Below, in pieces: positions 31,401 to 37,112 of a stretch of 64,000 nt of DNA; the stretch's first letter is position 1, and every line of letters begins with the position of its first letter. The DNA lies in contig CAJHZI010000678.1 of NCBI GenBank assembly GCA_905160935.1, forward strand, positions 1,427,001-1,491,000, read 5' to 3'. A program made the position numbers and the translations under genes. The notes under the pieces were generated by a model. The model was given only the letters and a program-made list of their open reading frames with translations. It searched no databases and was not told where the DNA came from. Source of the DNA: Enchytraeus crypticus. Taxonomy: Eukaryota > Annelida > Clitellata > Enchytraeida > Enchytraeidae.

Positions 31401-31670
31401 AACACGACGCAGACCTTTAACCCTCAGACGCTGCTCAGTCAGAGTCTGCCCCTGCAGCAGCAGTCGTTGACCTCGACGAGGAACAGCACCGGAAGCACTC
31501 TGGCTCATCTCAAGCTCGCTGACCCTGCGGGGGCGGGGTCAAGGGTCAGGACCACGTCTCTGGGGTCAGAGAGTGAGGGCGGGGCACTGCAGAAGAAGTT
31601 GAGAGCGGTGATTTCTGATCAGGAGAAGGCCAGTAAAGAGCAACAGAATAAGAATAAGAGCGAGAAATAG
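1234..31670 (+). CDS. MAST: MAST-family serine/threonine kinase gene, 23 exons, 5'-incomplete
   Basis: MAST kinases are cytosolic AGC-type Ser/Thr kinases associated with microtubules and PTEN. The 23 exons, each with GT-AG borders, join in phase into 2050 codons plus a stop (TAG at 31668). Seen in order: SPMDSPR motif (about residue 29), [16 protein letters not shown] block (about 57-72), DUF1908-like region (about 186-363), and kinase domain (about 387-660). The kinase has glycine loop SNGAYGSVYL, Lys416 in FAMKK, Glu435 in AERDIL, hinge [13 protein letters not shown] Asp511, DFG Asp529 and [10 protein letters not shown]. An AGC tail ([17 protein letters not shown]) follows, then a 720-codon Ser/Thr-rich exon, a PDZ domain (about 1637-1730, binding loop YGFTL) and a Ser/Pro-rich tail. 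All catalytic residues are present, so it should be active. The start codon and first exons lie upstream of the window. Vertebrate MAST1-4 are roughly 1300-2600 residues. Which paralogue it matches cannot be decided; it may be the single invertebrate MAST. Confidence 0.95.
2160..2198 (+). pseudogene. Diverged copy of the start of MAST exon 2, with acceptor
   Basis: Acceptor tgcag plus GTAGTCCCATGGATATTCC; its first 28 bases match 23 of 28 at the start of the real exon at 2781. It would be in the same reading phase ([12 protein letters not shown]) but meets TGA after 12 codons. Confidence 0.8.
2200..2547. repeat. Minisatellite, GTGGTTGCTATGTGTGGTAA type
   Basis: Irregular tandem repeats of gtggtt(g/a)(c/t)tatgtgtggtaact between the exon-2 decoy and the real exon 2. 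A (TAA)n run follows at about 2550-2577. Confidence 0.93.
2566..2635 (-). repeat. S4-type short interspersed repeat
   Basis: Shares aggtttaacgtcc(a/g)tttcctc and gatgtcagggacgt with copies near 13375, 15645, 16710, 18890, 30445 and 50430; a (TTA)n tail flanks several. Confidence 0.7.
2781..2853 (+). CDS. MAST: MAST exon 2
   Basis: Encodes (G)[19 protein letters not shown] and onward, matching the conserved SPLDSPRNFSP segment of MAST proteins. Acceptor ttacgtgcag, donor AAAAG|gtattc; ends in phase 2. Confidence 0.88.
3845..4060 (+). mobile_element. S2 SINE (tRNA-derived)
   Basis: tRNA-like head (agtggtgcagtgataaagaa, B-box-like gcgagttcgggact), then a body ending gaccccgagtagggat. Same family as 42435-42648 (minus) and 58078-58305 (plus). 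Confidence 0.8.
4255..4535 (+). mobile_element. 5S rRNA-derived SINE-like element
   Basis: The head gaagttaagctacaccgacc...gttagtact...gtgaccaccttggaagaccg follows the 5S rRNA internal-promoter region. The tail caagcatctgtgcttcctga...cagtgtgccgttattttatg recurs in a 5'-truncated copy at about 19850-19995. Confidence 0.72.
5374..5461 (+). CDS. MAST: MAST exon 3
   Basis: Encodes [20 protein letters not shown] and onward, a near match to the conserved [20 protein letters not shown] block. Acceptor atatttgtag. The nearer AG at 5380-5381 would put a stop in frame, so it is not used. Donor TCT|gttagt, phase 0. Confidence 0.93.
5462..5530. repeat. (TC)n microsatellite after MAST exon 3 donor
   Basis: TC-rich run starting about ten bases into the intron. 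Confidence 0.85.
5531..7974. other. MAST intron, mostly unrecognised
   Basis: AT-rich intron sequence. About 7260-7390 resembles 50255-50370 (agtctg...ctccataaa...agatcaacaag...cttacgtagcctata), so it is an interspersed repeat of unknown type. No exon seen. Confidence 0.5.
7979..8370. repeat. 30-bp minisatellite, 13 copies
   Basis: Unit gctcaataggttgctcacac + tcttaaaaca. Because 30 is divisible by three, long open frames with a 10-residue period appear on both strands; these are not genes. Confidence 0.95.
8975..9235 (-). mobile_element. 3' end of LINE-C
   Basis: Shares acaacatcgaacactgt...ggtccaaaaacggtgc with 37160-37330, which is continuous with reverse-transcriptase C-terminal coding on the minus strand. 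Confidence 0.65.
10030..10494 (+). repeat. Exon-edge array ahead of MAST exon 4 (four decoy copies)
   Basis: Decoy exon starts at 10047, 10139, 10236 and 10368, each preceded by gtattgtag and carrying the first ~54 coding bases of exon 4 (TCTCAGTACTCGTCACAGGA and onward, to CTCATG). The real start is 10495. Copies three and four carry stops (CAGTGA; TCTTAG). Confidence 0.95.
10495..10637 (+). CDS. MAST: MAST exon 4
   Basis: Encodes [20 protein letters not shown], then an acidic Glu run. It matches the SSQEKLHQLPFQ region ahead of DUF1908. The acceptor is the last of five near-identical copies (see the repeat at 10030-10494). Donor AGGAG|gtgcct, phase 2. Confidence 0.88.
10655..10775. repeat. 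(TC)n/(CA)n low-complexity run
   Basis: Begins about 17 bases after the exon 4 donor; alternating TC and CA blocks. Confidence 0.93.
11055..11155 (-). mobile_element. LINE-A end fragment
   Basis: catcatcatcttcc...cccagtttaactaaggtcgg, then gtagtaatttctggagcctt: the common LINE-A 3'-end repeat in reverse. Confidence 0.7.
11215..11600. repeat. Microsatellites with an inverted LINE-A pair
   Basis: GT, TA and CA runs enclosing two LINE-A ends facing each other (catcatcatc...gttaaactagggtcggg at 11316-11360; cccgaccctagtttaactgg at 11453-11472). The exon-5 fragment agcagtatcatcagt lies between them at 11422-11436. Confidence 0.9.
11601..11693 (+). CDS. MAST: MAST exon 5
   Basis: Encodes [11 protein letters not shown] and ends RPRSHSL, the MAST RPRSRSLSPGRSP motif split by the next intron. 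The acceptor sits at the end of a (GT)n run; donor CTCAG|gtgagc, phase 2. Confidence 0.9.
12070..12250. repeat. 30-bp minisatellite
   Basis: Unit agcatagcacagtatgcagc + ggtatgccaa, about six copies, the later ones altered. Confidence 0.93.
12259..12412 (+). repeat. Exon-edge decoy and 25-bp array ahead of MAST exon 6
   Basis: At 12252-12269 ctatacag|TCCTGGTAGA copies the acceptor and first bases of exon 6, then diverges to a stop. Five 25-bp units (tgtacactcgtgtttgtatg + cattg) follow. The last one breaks off at tgtacag, which is the true acceptor. Confidence 0.9.
12413..12488 (+). CDS. MAST: MAST exon 6
   Basis: Completes SLSPGRSP, then encodes [20 protein letters not shown], matching MAST (SEIIMMNHVYKERFPK). 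Acceptor tgtgtacag|TCC, donor CCTAAG|gtatgc, phase 0. Confidence 0.93.
12630..12775 (-). mobile_element. LINE-A C-terminal end
   Basis: Minus-strand reading [20 protein letters not shown], the same C-terminus as the copy at 22275-22415. A (TTA)n run follows at 12757-12786. Confidence 0.75.
12950..13055 (-). mobile_element. S3 SINE (tRNA-derived)
   Basis: ttaacgtcagtttcctcact, gatgtcagtgacaggcgagc, then ggatttgaacccc (reverse of a tRNA B box). Confidence 0.8.
13124..13348 (+). CDS. MAST: MAST exon 7, DUF1908 start
   Basis: Encodes [17 protein letters not shown] and later [18 protein letters not shown], the first helices of the MAST pre-kinase DUF1908 domain. Acceptor gtgtgtag, donor AACGAT|gttagt, phase 0. 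Confidence 0.96.
13366..13440 (+). repeat. S4-type repeat with (TTA)n tail
   Basis: gtgctgttgggacgtccctg, gatgaggaaaccgacgttaa, then attattatt. Starts about 17 bases after the exon 7 donor. Confidence 0.75.
13665..14003 (+). repeat. Exon-edge array ahead of MAST exon 8
   Basis: Decoy acceptors (gattgattgcag|GCTAAGGAG) with decoy exon starts at 13788, 13888 and 13950, each followed by about 18 exon bases (AKERLP or variants), then tatttattgtattaattgat. Further degenerate copies near 13670, 13725 and 13835. Real start 14004. Confidence 0.94.
14004..14105 (+). CDS. MAST: MAST exon 8, DUF1908
   Basis: Encodes [20 protein letters not shown] and [14 protein letters not shown], matching MAST KKLMIIIARPARLLECL. 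The acceptor is the last of a ladder of similar sites. Donor TGTCTC|gtatgt, phase 0. Confidence 0.96.
14112..14205. repeat. (TC)n/(CCTC)n run
   Basis: Pyrimidine-rich low-complexity tract soon after the exon 8 donor. Confidence 0.9.
14535..14805. repeat. (TA)n palindrome abutting MAST exon 9 acceptor
   Basis: Two long arms. attctgaattttatgtatat at 14579 is the reverse complement of the segment ending aaaattcagaat at 14735. The centre holds tcctgtgaatat (about 14660-14671), the reverse complement of the true acceptor region atattcacagga. Confidence 0.93.
14806..14932 (+). CDS. MAST: MAST exon 9, DUF1908
   Basis: Encodes [20 protein letters not shown] and later [17 protein letters not shown], a very close match to the family. 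The acceptor ttcacag directly abuts a (TA)n palindrome. Donor TCAG|gttaat, phase 1. Confidence 0.97.
15283..15362 (+). CDS. MAST: MAST exon 10, linker to kinase
   Basis: Encodes [20 protein letters not shown] and DTDDSVD, resembling the acidic CDSPDTPETDDS linker of MAST. Donor GAT|gttagt, phase 0. Confidence 0.9.
15640..15725 (-). repeat. S4-type repeat
   Basis: aataaaggtttaacgtccgt...gatgatgtcagggacttccc. Confidence 0.72.
15860..15966 (+). CDS. MAST: MAST exon 11, start of kinase domain
   Basis: Encodes [20 protein letters not shown]. The glycine loop is split by the intron. Acceptor ttgtacag, donor TATGG|gtacga, phase 2. Confidence 0.97.
16080..16518 (+). repeat. Exon-edge array ahead of MAST exon 12 (ten decoys)
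   Basis: Decoy exon starts after gtattcag at 16084, 16112, 16140, 16168, 16226, 16284, 16347, 16405, 16463 and 16491; real start 16519. Short 28-bp units carry about 15 exon bases (GAGCGTGTATTTGAT); ~58-bp units carry about 30 (adding ACGCCACAAGGACAC). Confidence 0.96.
16519..16693 (+). CDS. MAST: MAST exon 12, kinase N-lobe
   Basis: Encodes [20 protein letters not shown] with the ATP-binding Lys, then [20 protein letters not shown] with the helix C Glu. The acceptor is the last of 11 equivalent sites in a tandem array; only this copy continues into the full exon. Donor ACCAAG|gtatgc, phase 0. Confidence 0.97.
16705..16780 (+). repeat. S4-type repeat with (TTA)n tail
   Basis: gctgacgtccctgtcatcat...gaagaaatggacgttaaacc, attattaacc. 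Starts 12 bases after the exon 12 donor. Confidence 0.7.
16795..17010 (-). mobile_element. LINE-A-ended repeat
   Basis: catcatcatcagcatcctcc...tcagttcaaccagggtcggg...tttctggagcctaggttctc. Confidence 0.75.
17011..18753. other. MAST intron, unrecognised
   Basis: AT-rich. No exon, array or known repeat family recognised, apart from short ttattta/ttatcttta runs near 18320-18365. Confidence 0.5.
18754..18848 (+). CDS. MAST: MAST exon 13, kinase hinge
   Basis: Encodes [20 protein letters not shown] and [11 protein letters not shown]. Acceptor gtgtgcag, donor GCAAG|gtgtgg, phase 2. Confidence 0.97.
19151..19231 (+). CDS. MAST: MAST exon 14, catalytic loop
   Basis: Encodes [20 protein letters not shown], then RDLKPD: the HRD motif and catalytic Asp. 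Phase 2 to phase 2. Confidence 0.97.
19601..19671 (+). CDS. MAST: MAST exon 15, DFG
   Basis: Encodes [20 protein letters not shown], then LMN. Carries the Mg-binding DFG. The 28 bases ahead of the acceptor are a tandem duplicate of the preceding 28 bases (two tttcag|TCT sites, the upstream one ending near 19572). Donor AACT|gtaagt, phase 1. Confidence 0.96.
19845..19998 (+). mobile_element. 5'-truncated copy of the 5S-tail element
   Basis: Shares the tail aacaagcatctgtgcttcct, gacccagtgtgccgttattt with 4440-4530, without the 5S head. Confidence 0.7.
20455..20560 (+). repeat. tRNA-like SINE remnant
   Basis: gccagtgttgtcagagtggt (A-box like) and gtgtgggttcaaatcttagg (B box). Degenerate; family uncertain. 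Confidence 0.4.
20664..20780 (+). CDS. MAST: MAST exon 16, activation segment
   Basis: Encodes [20 protein letters not shown] and [19 protein letters not shown]. The family APE motif reads SPE here. Donor TACG|gtcggt, phase 1. Confidence 0.97.
20878..20985 (+). mobile_element. LINE-A C-terminal end
   Basis: aaataggggctggactgatg...attcgtgtcccgaccctggt...gggattcaagcgaagatgac. Confidence 0.75.
21075..21350 (-). mobile_element. LINE-D reverse-transcriptase C-terminal remnant
   Basis: The reverse strand reads [12 protein letters not shown], then after a frameshift [20 protein letters not shown] and MMQC. This fits the LNR-RTG-G ... CxC ... H ... C tail of non-LTR retrotransposon polyproteins. 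Broken by frameshifts. Confidence 0.55.
21577..21687 (+). CDS. MAST: MAST exon 17, kinase C-lobe
   Basis: Encodes [20 protein letters not shown] and [16 protein letters not shown]. Acceptor tttcacag, donor AATG|gtaact, phase 1. Confidence 0.97.
22060..22440 (+). mobile_element. LINE-A ORF2 C-terminal fragment with GAT tail
   Basis: Reads [39 protein letters not shown], stop, then [20 protein letters not shown] and GFKGR. RWYGH and RGRP are usual near the end of LINE ORF2. The coding end runs straight into (GAT)n at 22401-22442. Confidence 0.75.
22703..22930 (+). CDS. MAST: MAST exon 18, end of kinase and AGC tail
   Basis: Encodes [20 protein letters not shown], then [20 protein letters not shown]. 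Acceptor ttgtacag, donor GATT|gtaagt, phase 1. Confidence 0.97.
22946..23180. repeat. 110-bp tandem duplication in MAST intron
   Basis: ggtttgatatgaaagact and aaaacatatattctggtgt recur with a 110-base period (22991 and 23101). The second copy ends in tgttcag|gaag, an acceptor-like site. Confidence 0.85.
23547..25710 (+). CDS. MAST: MAST exon 19, giant Ser/Thr-rich exon
   Basis: A single 2164-base exon adding 720 codons between the kinase and PDZ domains. It begins [19 protein letters not shown], aligning with MAST SERYHHMDSEDEEE, followed by [11 protein letters not shown] (MAST FSSCSPRFNKV). Most of the rest is Ser/Thr-rich and probably disordered; 24250-24500 is an Arg/Ser/Asp repeat. Acceptor tttcag at 23546. 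The open frame runs further upstream, to a Met at 23498, but that part is intron. Donor CGCAG|gttgac, phase 2. Confidence 0.93.
24250..24500 (+). repeat. Coding minisatellite within MAST exon 19
   Basis: ggtagtgacaggagtgataa-type units encode alternating SDR, SDK and GSER blocks. No frame break. Confidence 0.92.
25715..26460. repeat. 23-bp minisatellite, about 32 copies
   Basis: Unit tgattgctgctcttattgtc + tcg. Starts within 20 bases of the exon 19 donor. A higher-order block of about ten units recurs (gtttgctgctcttattgtgt at about 26009 and 26241). Confidence 0.95.
26570..26650 (+). mobile_element. LINE-A end with GAT tail
   Basis: ataaccccgactctagttaa, actaggattcaaagg, then (GAT)-rich. 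Confidence 0.7.
26808..26950. repeat. 27-bp minisatellite, five copies
   Basis: Unit ggatcggtatgcacacttat + actgtca, just upstream of MAST exon 20. Confidence 0.93.
27002..27204 (+). CDS. MAST: MAST exon 20
   Basis: Phase-compatible exon encoding an Ala run, then [20 protein letters not shown] and [13 protein letters not shown]. Acceptor ctgctgtag, donor AACG|gtacga. A SINE begins about six bases into the downstream intron. An inverted copy of most of this exon lies at 38655-38860. The region is not well conserved in MAST, so the evidence is splice sites, phase and codon-like sequence. Confidence 0.78.
27211..27465 (+). mobile_element. S1 SINE (tRNA-derived) six bases past a splice donor
   Basis: tgtctcaatagcgcaatggt, B-box gggttcgaatcccagccgcg, body ending gatcatatcactataatgtg. 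Carries a local duplication of ggactggttat. Same family at 38465, 39013, 43560 and 48566. Confidence 0.88.
27535..27800 (-). mobile_element. S3 SINE followed by an S4-like segment
   Basis: taacctcagtttcctcactc...ggatttgaacctcgcacg...gccactggctccag (S3), then gtttctgtatcacaagggac, a second tRNA-like unit with gggatttgaactgaagg. Confidence 0.72.
28177..28539 (+). CDS. MAST: MAST exon 21
   Basis: Encodes [40 protein letters not shown] and [20 protein letters not shown]. The HKSASATSL block matches the conserved IKSASATALSL ahead of the MAST PDZ. GC-rich compared with its flanks. Donor CGCA|gtaagt, phase 1. Confidence 0.92.
28700..29208. other. MAST intron with a tttctatagtgaa array
   Basis: 28925-29190 repeats tttctatagtgaagtatttt about nine times with variation. 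28700-28860 is unrecognised. Confidence 0.7.
29209..29420 (+). CDS. MAST: MAST exon 22, PDZ first half
   Basis: Encodes [20 protein letters not shown], then [18 protein letters not shown]: the PDZ carboxylate-binding loop and first strands. Donor ATTGTT|gtaagt is the first of a ladder of near-identical donors. Phase 0. Confidence 0.95.
29421..30005 (+). repeat. Exon-edge donor array after MAST exon 22
   Basis: The 38-bp unit contains catcatatgattgtt|gtaagt, copying the last 15 exon bases (CATCACATGATTGTT) and the donor. Intact gtaagt decoys at about 29486, 29524, 29571, 29583, 29626, 29650, 29684, 29723, 29761, 29799, 29837, 29875, 29913, 29951 and 29989. Real donor 29421. Confidence 0.96.
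30280..30412 (-). mobile_element. LINE-B 3'-end fragment
   Basis: tctcttagtgcactgtctac + tggcaggtccatgg, the reverse of the LINE-B end (see 58640-59090). Confidence 0.7.
30435..30490 (-). repeat. S4-type repeat
   Basis: aatgtccggttcctcgccat + aaggcaatgtcagaga. Same as 18890-18930 and 50430-50475. Confidence 0.7.
30534..31670 (+). CDS. MAST: MAST exon 23, PDZ second half and C-terminal tail
   Basis: Encodes [20 protein letters not shown] and [20 protein letters not shown] (end of PDZ), then a basic and Ser/Pro-rich tail with [40 protein letters not shown] and a Lys-rich end. Terminal exon; TAG at 31668-31670. Confidence 0.95.
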   Translation, partial: NVDKDSDAYASGLRKTDILSHVNNTPVHGLLHVQVVSLILSSADRVKVQVASLNNTTIRKCPQPRRAGNMPGRMLRMGAGVTYSSGSSGGRRLRGSDERRRLSSLFKRLSNRKVEQLSSPGIASPVRMGIAGYNRSLSSGDTLPDSPPQLAQQRSPPFSLKGIITRNDSGSSSGSSGPNSPSQSSSRPSTLQGLRHRVSLGPAVSPVARIGPKHIGCSASHRRKSWHNIPPSPLARTPVSSPMATSPSSVTSNQGTPSSSSGHQAAAPSSGSTKGSNTSGQMLYPPGISNTTQTFNPQTLLSQSLPLQQQSLTSTRNSTGSTLAHLKLADPAGAGSRVRTTSLGSESEGGALQKKLRAVISDQEKASKEQQNKNKSEK

Positions 31671-31826
31671 ATGTCATCAGTCGCTGATTGAAGAAGTTTA
31701 ACTCGTGTTTGGATTTATTGAATCAGTTAAATTGATTCTTTCCTCTTAAGCATATCATATCATATCTTAGAATTATTATACCTCTCCTGTGTTCTGTAAA
31801 TTGCAGGTTCAAAGGAGTTATTTCCT

Positions 31827-31867
31827 CCTTGGTCTTCCTTTTCGCTCCGTGAAAAGGAAGACCAAGG
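31827..31867 (+). promoter_or_regulatory. Perfect 17-bp stem-loop in MAST 3'UTR
   Basis: CCTTGGTCTTCCTTTTC, loop gctccgt, GAAAAGGAAGACCAAGG. Extends two more pairs with one G-U. About 157 bases after the stop codon. Confidence 0.8.
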
Positions 31868-33086
31868 GGACCCTCAAGTGCACCCTGAGGAAAGTGAAAT
31901 AATATAGGCTCCGAGGTGGATTTCCTCTAACTTCTGCTCCTACTTGCCCGGTCTCCTTTGGTGTATATATTTGCTCTCTCTATATACAATATATTTCAGG
32001 CGTAATTTAGGAACTGTAGTAAAATTTAGAAATGAAATACTCAGAACGTCAGTTGAATCTGACTTTATGTTAAAATATTTCGTTAACATATAAGAAAATC
32101 ATTAACGTGGTTGATATTAGAAAATCACTATTAGCTATTATTACTCCAATTATACTAAATATACAATATAGCGAAGAATTATTTTTAATATGATATAGTA
32201 GCCCTCTTGCAGGAAGCATTTTACCAACTGAACGGTATACTGAAGAATTTGAACTTTATAGGAATGAGATTACAACTAAAATTATTGTCGTACAAGAGAA
32301 TGTCGATAGGCATGTGGATATATTGATACTGTTATCGCTAGCGAAGCTCAAGTGCCTATAGTAAATTTGTTGTACTGATCTAGTGGAGATTAACACTTAG
32401 AATATCTTAAGTTCATAAAACTTTTGTACTTATATTTTACTACCACATGTTCAATCTAATGGAAAGCTTACAGAAAAGTTGAGCAGTATATGGTTATATA
32501 TTTGATGAAATAACTCGTTCATGTCCTATCTATATCTATCGATGTTTCATTGAGCGAGCATTGCTTTCGTTTATGTGAACAGACATTGCTGTCTATAAAT
32601 GATAAATTAATTATAAGACTCTAAATATCTCCAGATAGGCAGTTTCTTATATCCATACTAGATCATTGTGATCTGTATTTTGTTAATCCACAAGTCTATT
32701 AACTGATTTCTCAGCCTCACTGCGAATACTTGCAGCAAGTCGTATTCTTGACTTGTGTCTGTGCTACCGGTTTCAGTGACACATTTGCATATGATGTTGG
32801 TGATCTTGTCAAGTTGTAAAGTATTGTGCATATTTTGTGTTCACATTTTTTATTAATTGTACCAGAATTGTTATATTTGTTTTTGTATAAGAGTTTTTTT
32901 TAACTTTGTACGGATTGTAAGAAGAGAGATTTCTATTAAAACGCTGGACCAGGATCAGTAGTACACAGTGTACGACATTTATGGGTTCAAAACTACCTGG
33001 AAATATTGGTTTTAATAGAGTGTTGTTATCAATCCTATCATTCTTTGTCGGAGTTATTTGTATAATGCTCTGCGTGAGATGTAATT

Positions 33087-33092
33087 AATAAA
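33087..33092 (+). terminator. Candidate MAST poly(A) signal
   Basis: AATAAA within taattaataaagaagc. Other weaker candidates exist; no transcript evidence. Confidence 0.35.
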
Positions 33093-33110
33093 GAAGCTAA
33101 TGTTAAGAAG

Positions 33111-36100
33111 AGTTGTACGAGAGCCAAAGTTTCTCATAAATTTTCTCATTTTGGATAAAGTATCACGGTATAAAGGAAATAATAATGCTTAGCGTCGGTT
33201 TCTGCTTACAAGGATGCGACGAAAAACTTCCTTACAACATCTGCAGCACACTTCACTGCAGAAAGAAAAACCAATTTTTTAATAAAAGTCGTTTAATTTA
33301 AGATTATTTGATTTATCAAAGGCTTGCTCATTGATAGAGATGAGAGTAAAATTTGTGTTGAAACGTTTTCTAAGCTTTCCTTCACGCAGAGATTTAAATG
33401 GCTATGTACTGTGTGTATTGCGAGAATGTTACAACAAGTTGTATAGTTTGTAATATTTAACCATACCCGTGCTATCCTGTTATAATGGTTTATGAACTCG
33501 CACAATTATTATAGCAGGATTCTACGCATTCTTTTGTACTATCGTATATTTATATTGCAGCTGATTGTGCTAACGATAAAACGGTGTTTGTCCCTGACGT
33601 CATATTCGGGCGACGATCCAGACATTAAAGGTCCATCGTAAAACTTACTACAGTGCAGTCGTGATGCTGGTGAGAGAGCGCCGATGATTATGGTTGTTAC
33701 TGATATTGTTGATTTTGTGCAGGCTGTGATGTGACAGTATGTGATGTAGATACGCGTAGAGTTTAATTAATCCGCTAGATGTCCACTACTTTCTCTCCCT
33801 TTGAGTGTACGACATCGGTGATGTAACATTTGCCACTCTTTTTAACGGGAATGTTTGGTTAATTTCTGTCTTTGGTTCAATGCTATTTTTGGCGTTGACC
33901 CAGAAATATTGTTTCTAACGTTTTTTTTTTCTTGAGACAATTTTTTCAAACTGCACGTGATAACTTTATAATTAGAGCCTGGTTGAGCTTAGTTAATTAA
34001 TTAGAGCCATAAAGCTTTATAATTAGAGCCTGGTTGAGCTTAGTTAATTAATTGGAGCCTTTATGATTAGAGTCTGGCTGGTTTTCACTGAATTAGCGTT
34101 CAGGAGAAGAGCCGGAAGCTAAATCTTCTTCAATGTATTGACTAAGACTGATTAATCTGTCTTCAAATAGTTCATTTGAAGACAGAATAAAATACATGTA
34201 TATCACTCGTGTGCAACAAAAGTTATCTAGTAAAATTCTAATGAATGACCTTTAGGCTGGTTTGTCTCTAGTTACATACGAGACGACACAGGCAAAGCCG
34301 CATATTCTTATTGACTTTAATAAGACATCGATTAGGATAGCAGATTCGGAAACAAATTTCTGTCTGTAGCAACAAAATACCCTCGGCAGGTTGACTTTGT
34401 CTAAGAATTAATCTCTTAGTGAAACATGCATGGCCTTATTGTTGATATCGAGGGACTATAGATGCAAAGCTATGGAGTTAAGTTTAATTTCCATAGCTCT
34501 GTAACGTGAATCTTTTGCTTAGACGGTACGATGCTGATTCTAACTCGCACTATGGTAAAGATGCTACTCACACATCAAGTAAAGATACTACCAACTTGTC
34601 CATGTTAGAATTGTAGTGAACATTTGCGTGTTATTTGTAATGCGTCTGCGTGTGTATTTATTGTAGGATACTCAATGACAATCGTTTCTGCAATCTAAAA
34701 GAAGGTTGTGATTTATTTATTTTTCTATGTCCTGTTAGTTTTGTGATGCGCAGGTACTATGTGGGTCCTAACGTCTTGATATGTATATAACGTGCAACTT
34801 TGCGGTGTTGATTACTGCGTCATACTTTAATCGCATTTTTGTGACAGTTGAGACGTGGGGCCTAGTATACGAGAGACTCTATATTTTGATCACTGTTAAT
34901 TGTATGCATTAATTCTGATCTGTATATCTTGAACGTGTTTAACGTGTTTGCCTTAAGCCGAGCCCAGTGCATAAGATGATATAATCATCCCTGTGCTGTA
35001 TAAGATAAAATTAAACTCATTTTCTGTCTCATTTATATTGTTCTCTGAATTAAAAATTTCTATTTGAGTGTGCCTGAGAATAGTTTAGACTTAGACTTCA
35101 AATAGAATCTTGTGATATGTTCAGGCTGCTGCAGGCAGAGATCGTCCATAGCCAGTTCTAATGTTAGAAATTTGCTGAATTAAAGCTGGTTAACGTTAGT
35201 TTCCTCACTCGAAAGAGATTAAACAACACCATGTAATTATTTTGCAGTAGTCCTCAATTTTCCTATAGTTAAAAGGAGGTTACATTTTTCGTTCATTATT
35301 TCCTCTAATTGCTCAAATTCTCGAGCTACTCTACAATATTTCATAATTTCTGTCCCCACTTCTTGACATTTATTGAATCTAATGACGCTAGTTACACCAT
35401 TAGTTGCACCACAGGGCCTACTACTAGAAAGTGGGCGGCTCTGTCAGGAGGGTTAATTAATGAAATATGAGATGTTCGGAATATTGTAAGACATATACAA
35501 TTACTAATTGGCACGTTGTTCTAGTAGAAGTATGAAAAAGTCCTACTTGGTTAGAAATACGACGCTAGTTTTGACCACTAGGTACCGATGTCTAAGATAC
35601 TAAGAATCTAAATCTAAAACTGTGGATGTAAGAAGAAAGATTAATTCAATTTTTTGACAGTTAGATTATACTCCTCGTATTGGGGCAACTGTACGTATAA
35701 ACATTTCATTAGCTGCTGTACAATAGTTAGCACGTTTATAAAAAAAGCTACAATTTGGTTTTTAATGTCGTAAGCAGCAAGAAATTATAACCTGATGTAA
35801 ACTTAGAGGAATTGAAACCTGACTTATATTTTGAGGATTAATATCATTTGTTTCACACTTTATAAATAGTTTATAGTTTTGAAGTGTTAACCGTACAATG
35901 TTAACGCAACGTGCAGTTAACTTTCGGTAATAAAAGTAAATGTTAAAATAAAACCAGTTGAGTTTGTCACTTTAGTGTTTGTGTTTAGGTCTCTTTTGAG
36001 CCCAGTCTGGAGAGAATAACTTATACCTGATCGAGACAAGATATTTCTCTAATTTTTTCGAGTATCGACGAACTTATTTTAATAATTTATCAGGTTAGAG

Positions 36101-36989
36101 AGCGACAGCCTATAAACATTTATGTAAAGTTTAAAATCATAACCTCTTTCGTGTACACCTTTATATATGTCAGGTGAAACACTATATATTAATTATCTAG
36201 AAGTCCATACCTCTGTTAAGAAATTTTCATTAGGTGTAGGGAGACAACTTAAAATGTTTAAGTTTGAAAATGTGCGTGATATATTAAAAAAGACATCGTT
36301 TAAAGAGCTCTAACAATATTCCGCCATTTGCTTTTGTCCTATTTTCCCTGTTAACGTAATATGATGGCCTCTGTTGGAAAACATCCTGCTCATCGTGTTA
36401 ATTTATATATTTTGCTGAAAGCCACATTCACGGGTTCGGATGGGGCGGTGTTGGATGACGTTTTACTAGGGTGACCCTCGGCCTTGGGAGCGGGGCATTT
36501 GCCCCGTCAATTGTCTTGCTAAAAAGGCTACGATTAAAATCCAAGATCAGTTAGCACGGAATAGTTAAGGAGAATCCTTCAGTTTACGTCTTATCCATGA
36601 ATTAATTAATCAGTGAAGTAATAAACAGAAAAAATATACATTTTGCGTCAGTCATGCGTACAAAAAACTTCTACAGCCGTAATGTTAAATTCATTAACAA
36701 TAATATGAGTAGGCAAAATAATATTATTAAAAGTAGTGGTGTCATTAAGTGGCCGCCCAAGTACTCAAGGACTCAAAGCACAAGACCAGTGTCGGGGTGA
36801 AGAAGTACGCAGGAGAATAATTTAATTAGCATCCAAACTAGCCAATTTCGCTTTATTCTAGTTCCAGAAATAAATCCTGGTAAAGAAAGCGTTAAACAAA
36901 GTATTAATTCTTGATAGATATTACAATGCATCATTAGTAAGCTTTCCAATGGTAATTTTTAGAACTCTCTGCATACCCTATAGTAAGGC
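33111..36989. other. Intergenic DNA, no gene recognised
   Basis: AT-rich. Contains a 51-bp tandem duplication (33964-34058, ctttataattagagcctggt), an S3 fragment (about 35180-35215) and a short GC-rich patch at 36430-36520 with cggggcatttgccccg. No coding exon seen. Confidence 0.5.
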
Positions 36990-37112
36990 TAAACAAGCTA
37001 ATGTTAACGACAGCTTCCTCACTCGAAAGCGATATCAGTGACGGGAGAACCTAGAATTTGAACCCCGTACATACTGATCCGTGGTCGAATATCTAACCGA
37101 AATCGTCATTGG
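36990..37112 (-). mobile_element. S3 SINE
   Basis: taacgacagcttcctcactc...gaatttgaaccccgtacat...gtcattggctac. Confidence 0.78.

Larger units (their letters stand above)
31671..33110 (+). other. Likely MAST 3'UTR
   Basis: Follows the TAG stop. AT-rich, no repeats recognised, contains a hairpin at 31827-31867. The first well-placed AATAAA is at 33087-33092. Confidence 0.55.

Noticed and set aside
36430..36520. CpG-island promoter
   Set aside because: Short GC-rich patch only. It lies 4 kb from the iRhom start and has no other promoter feature.
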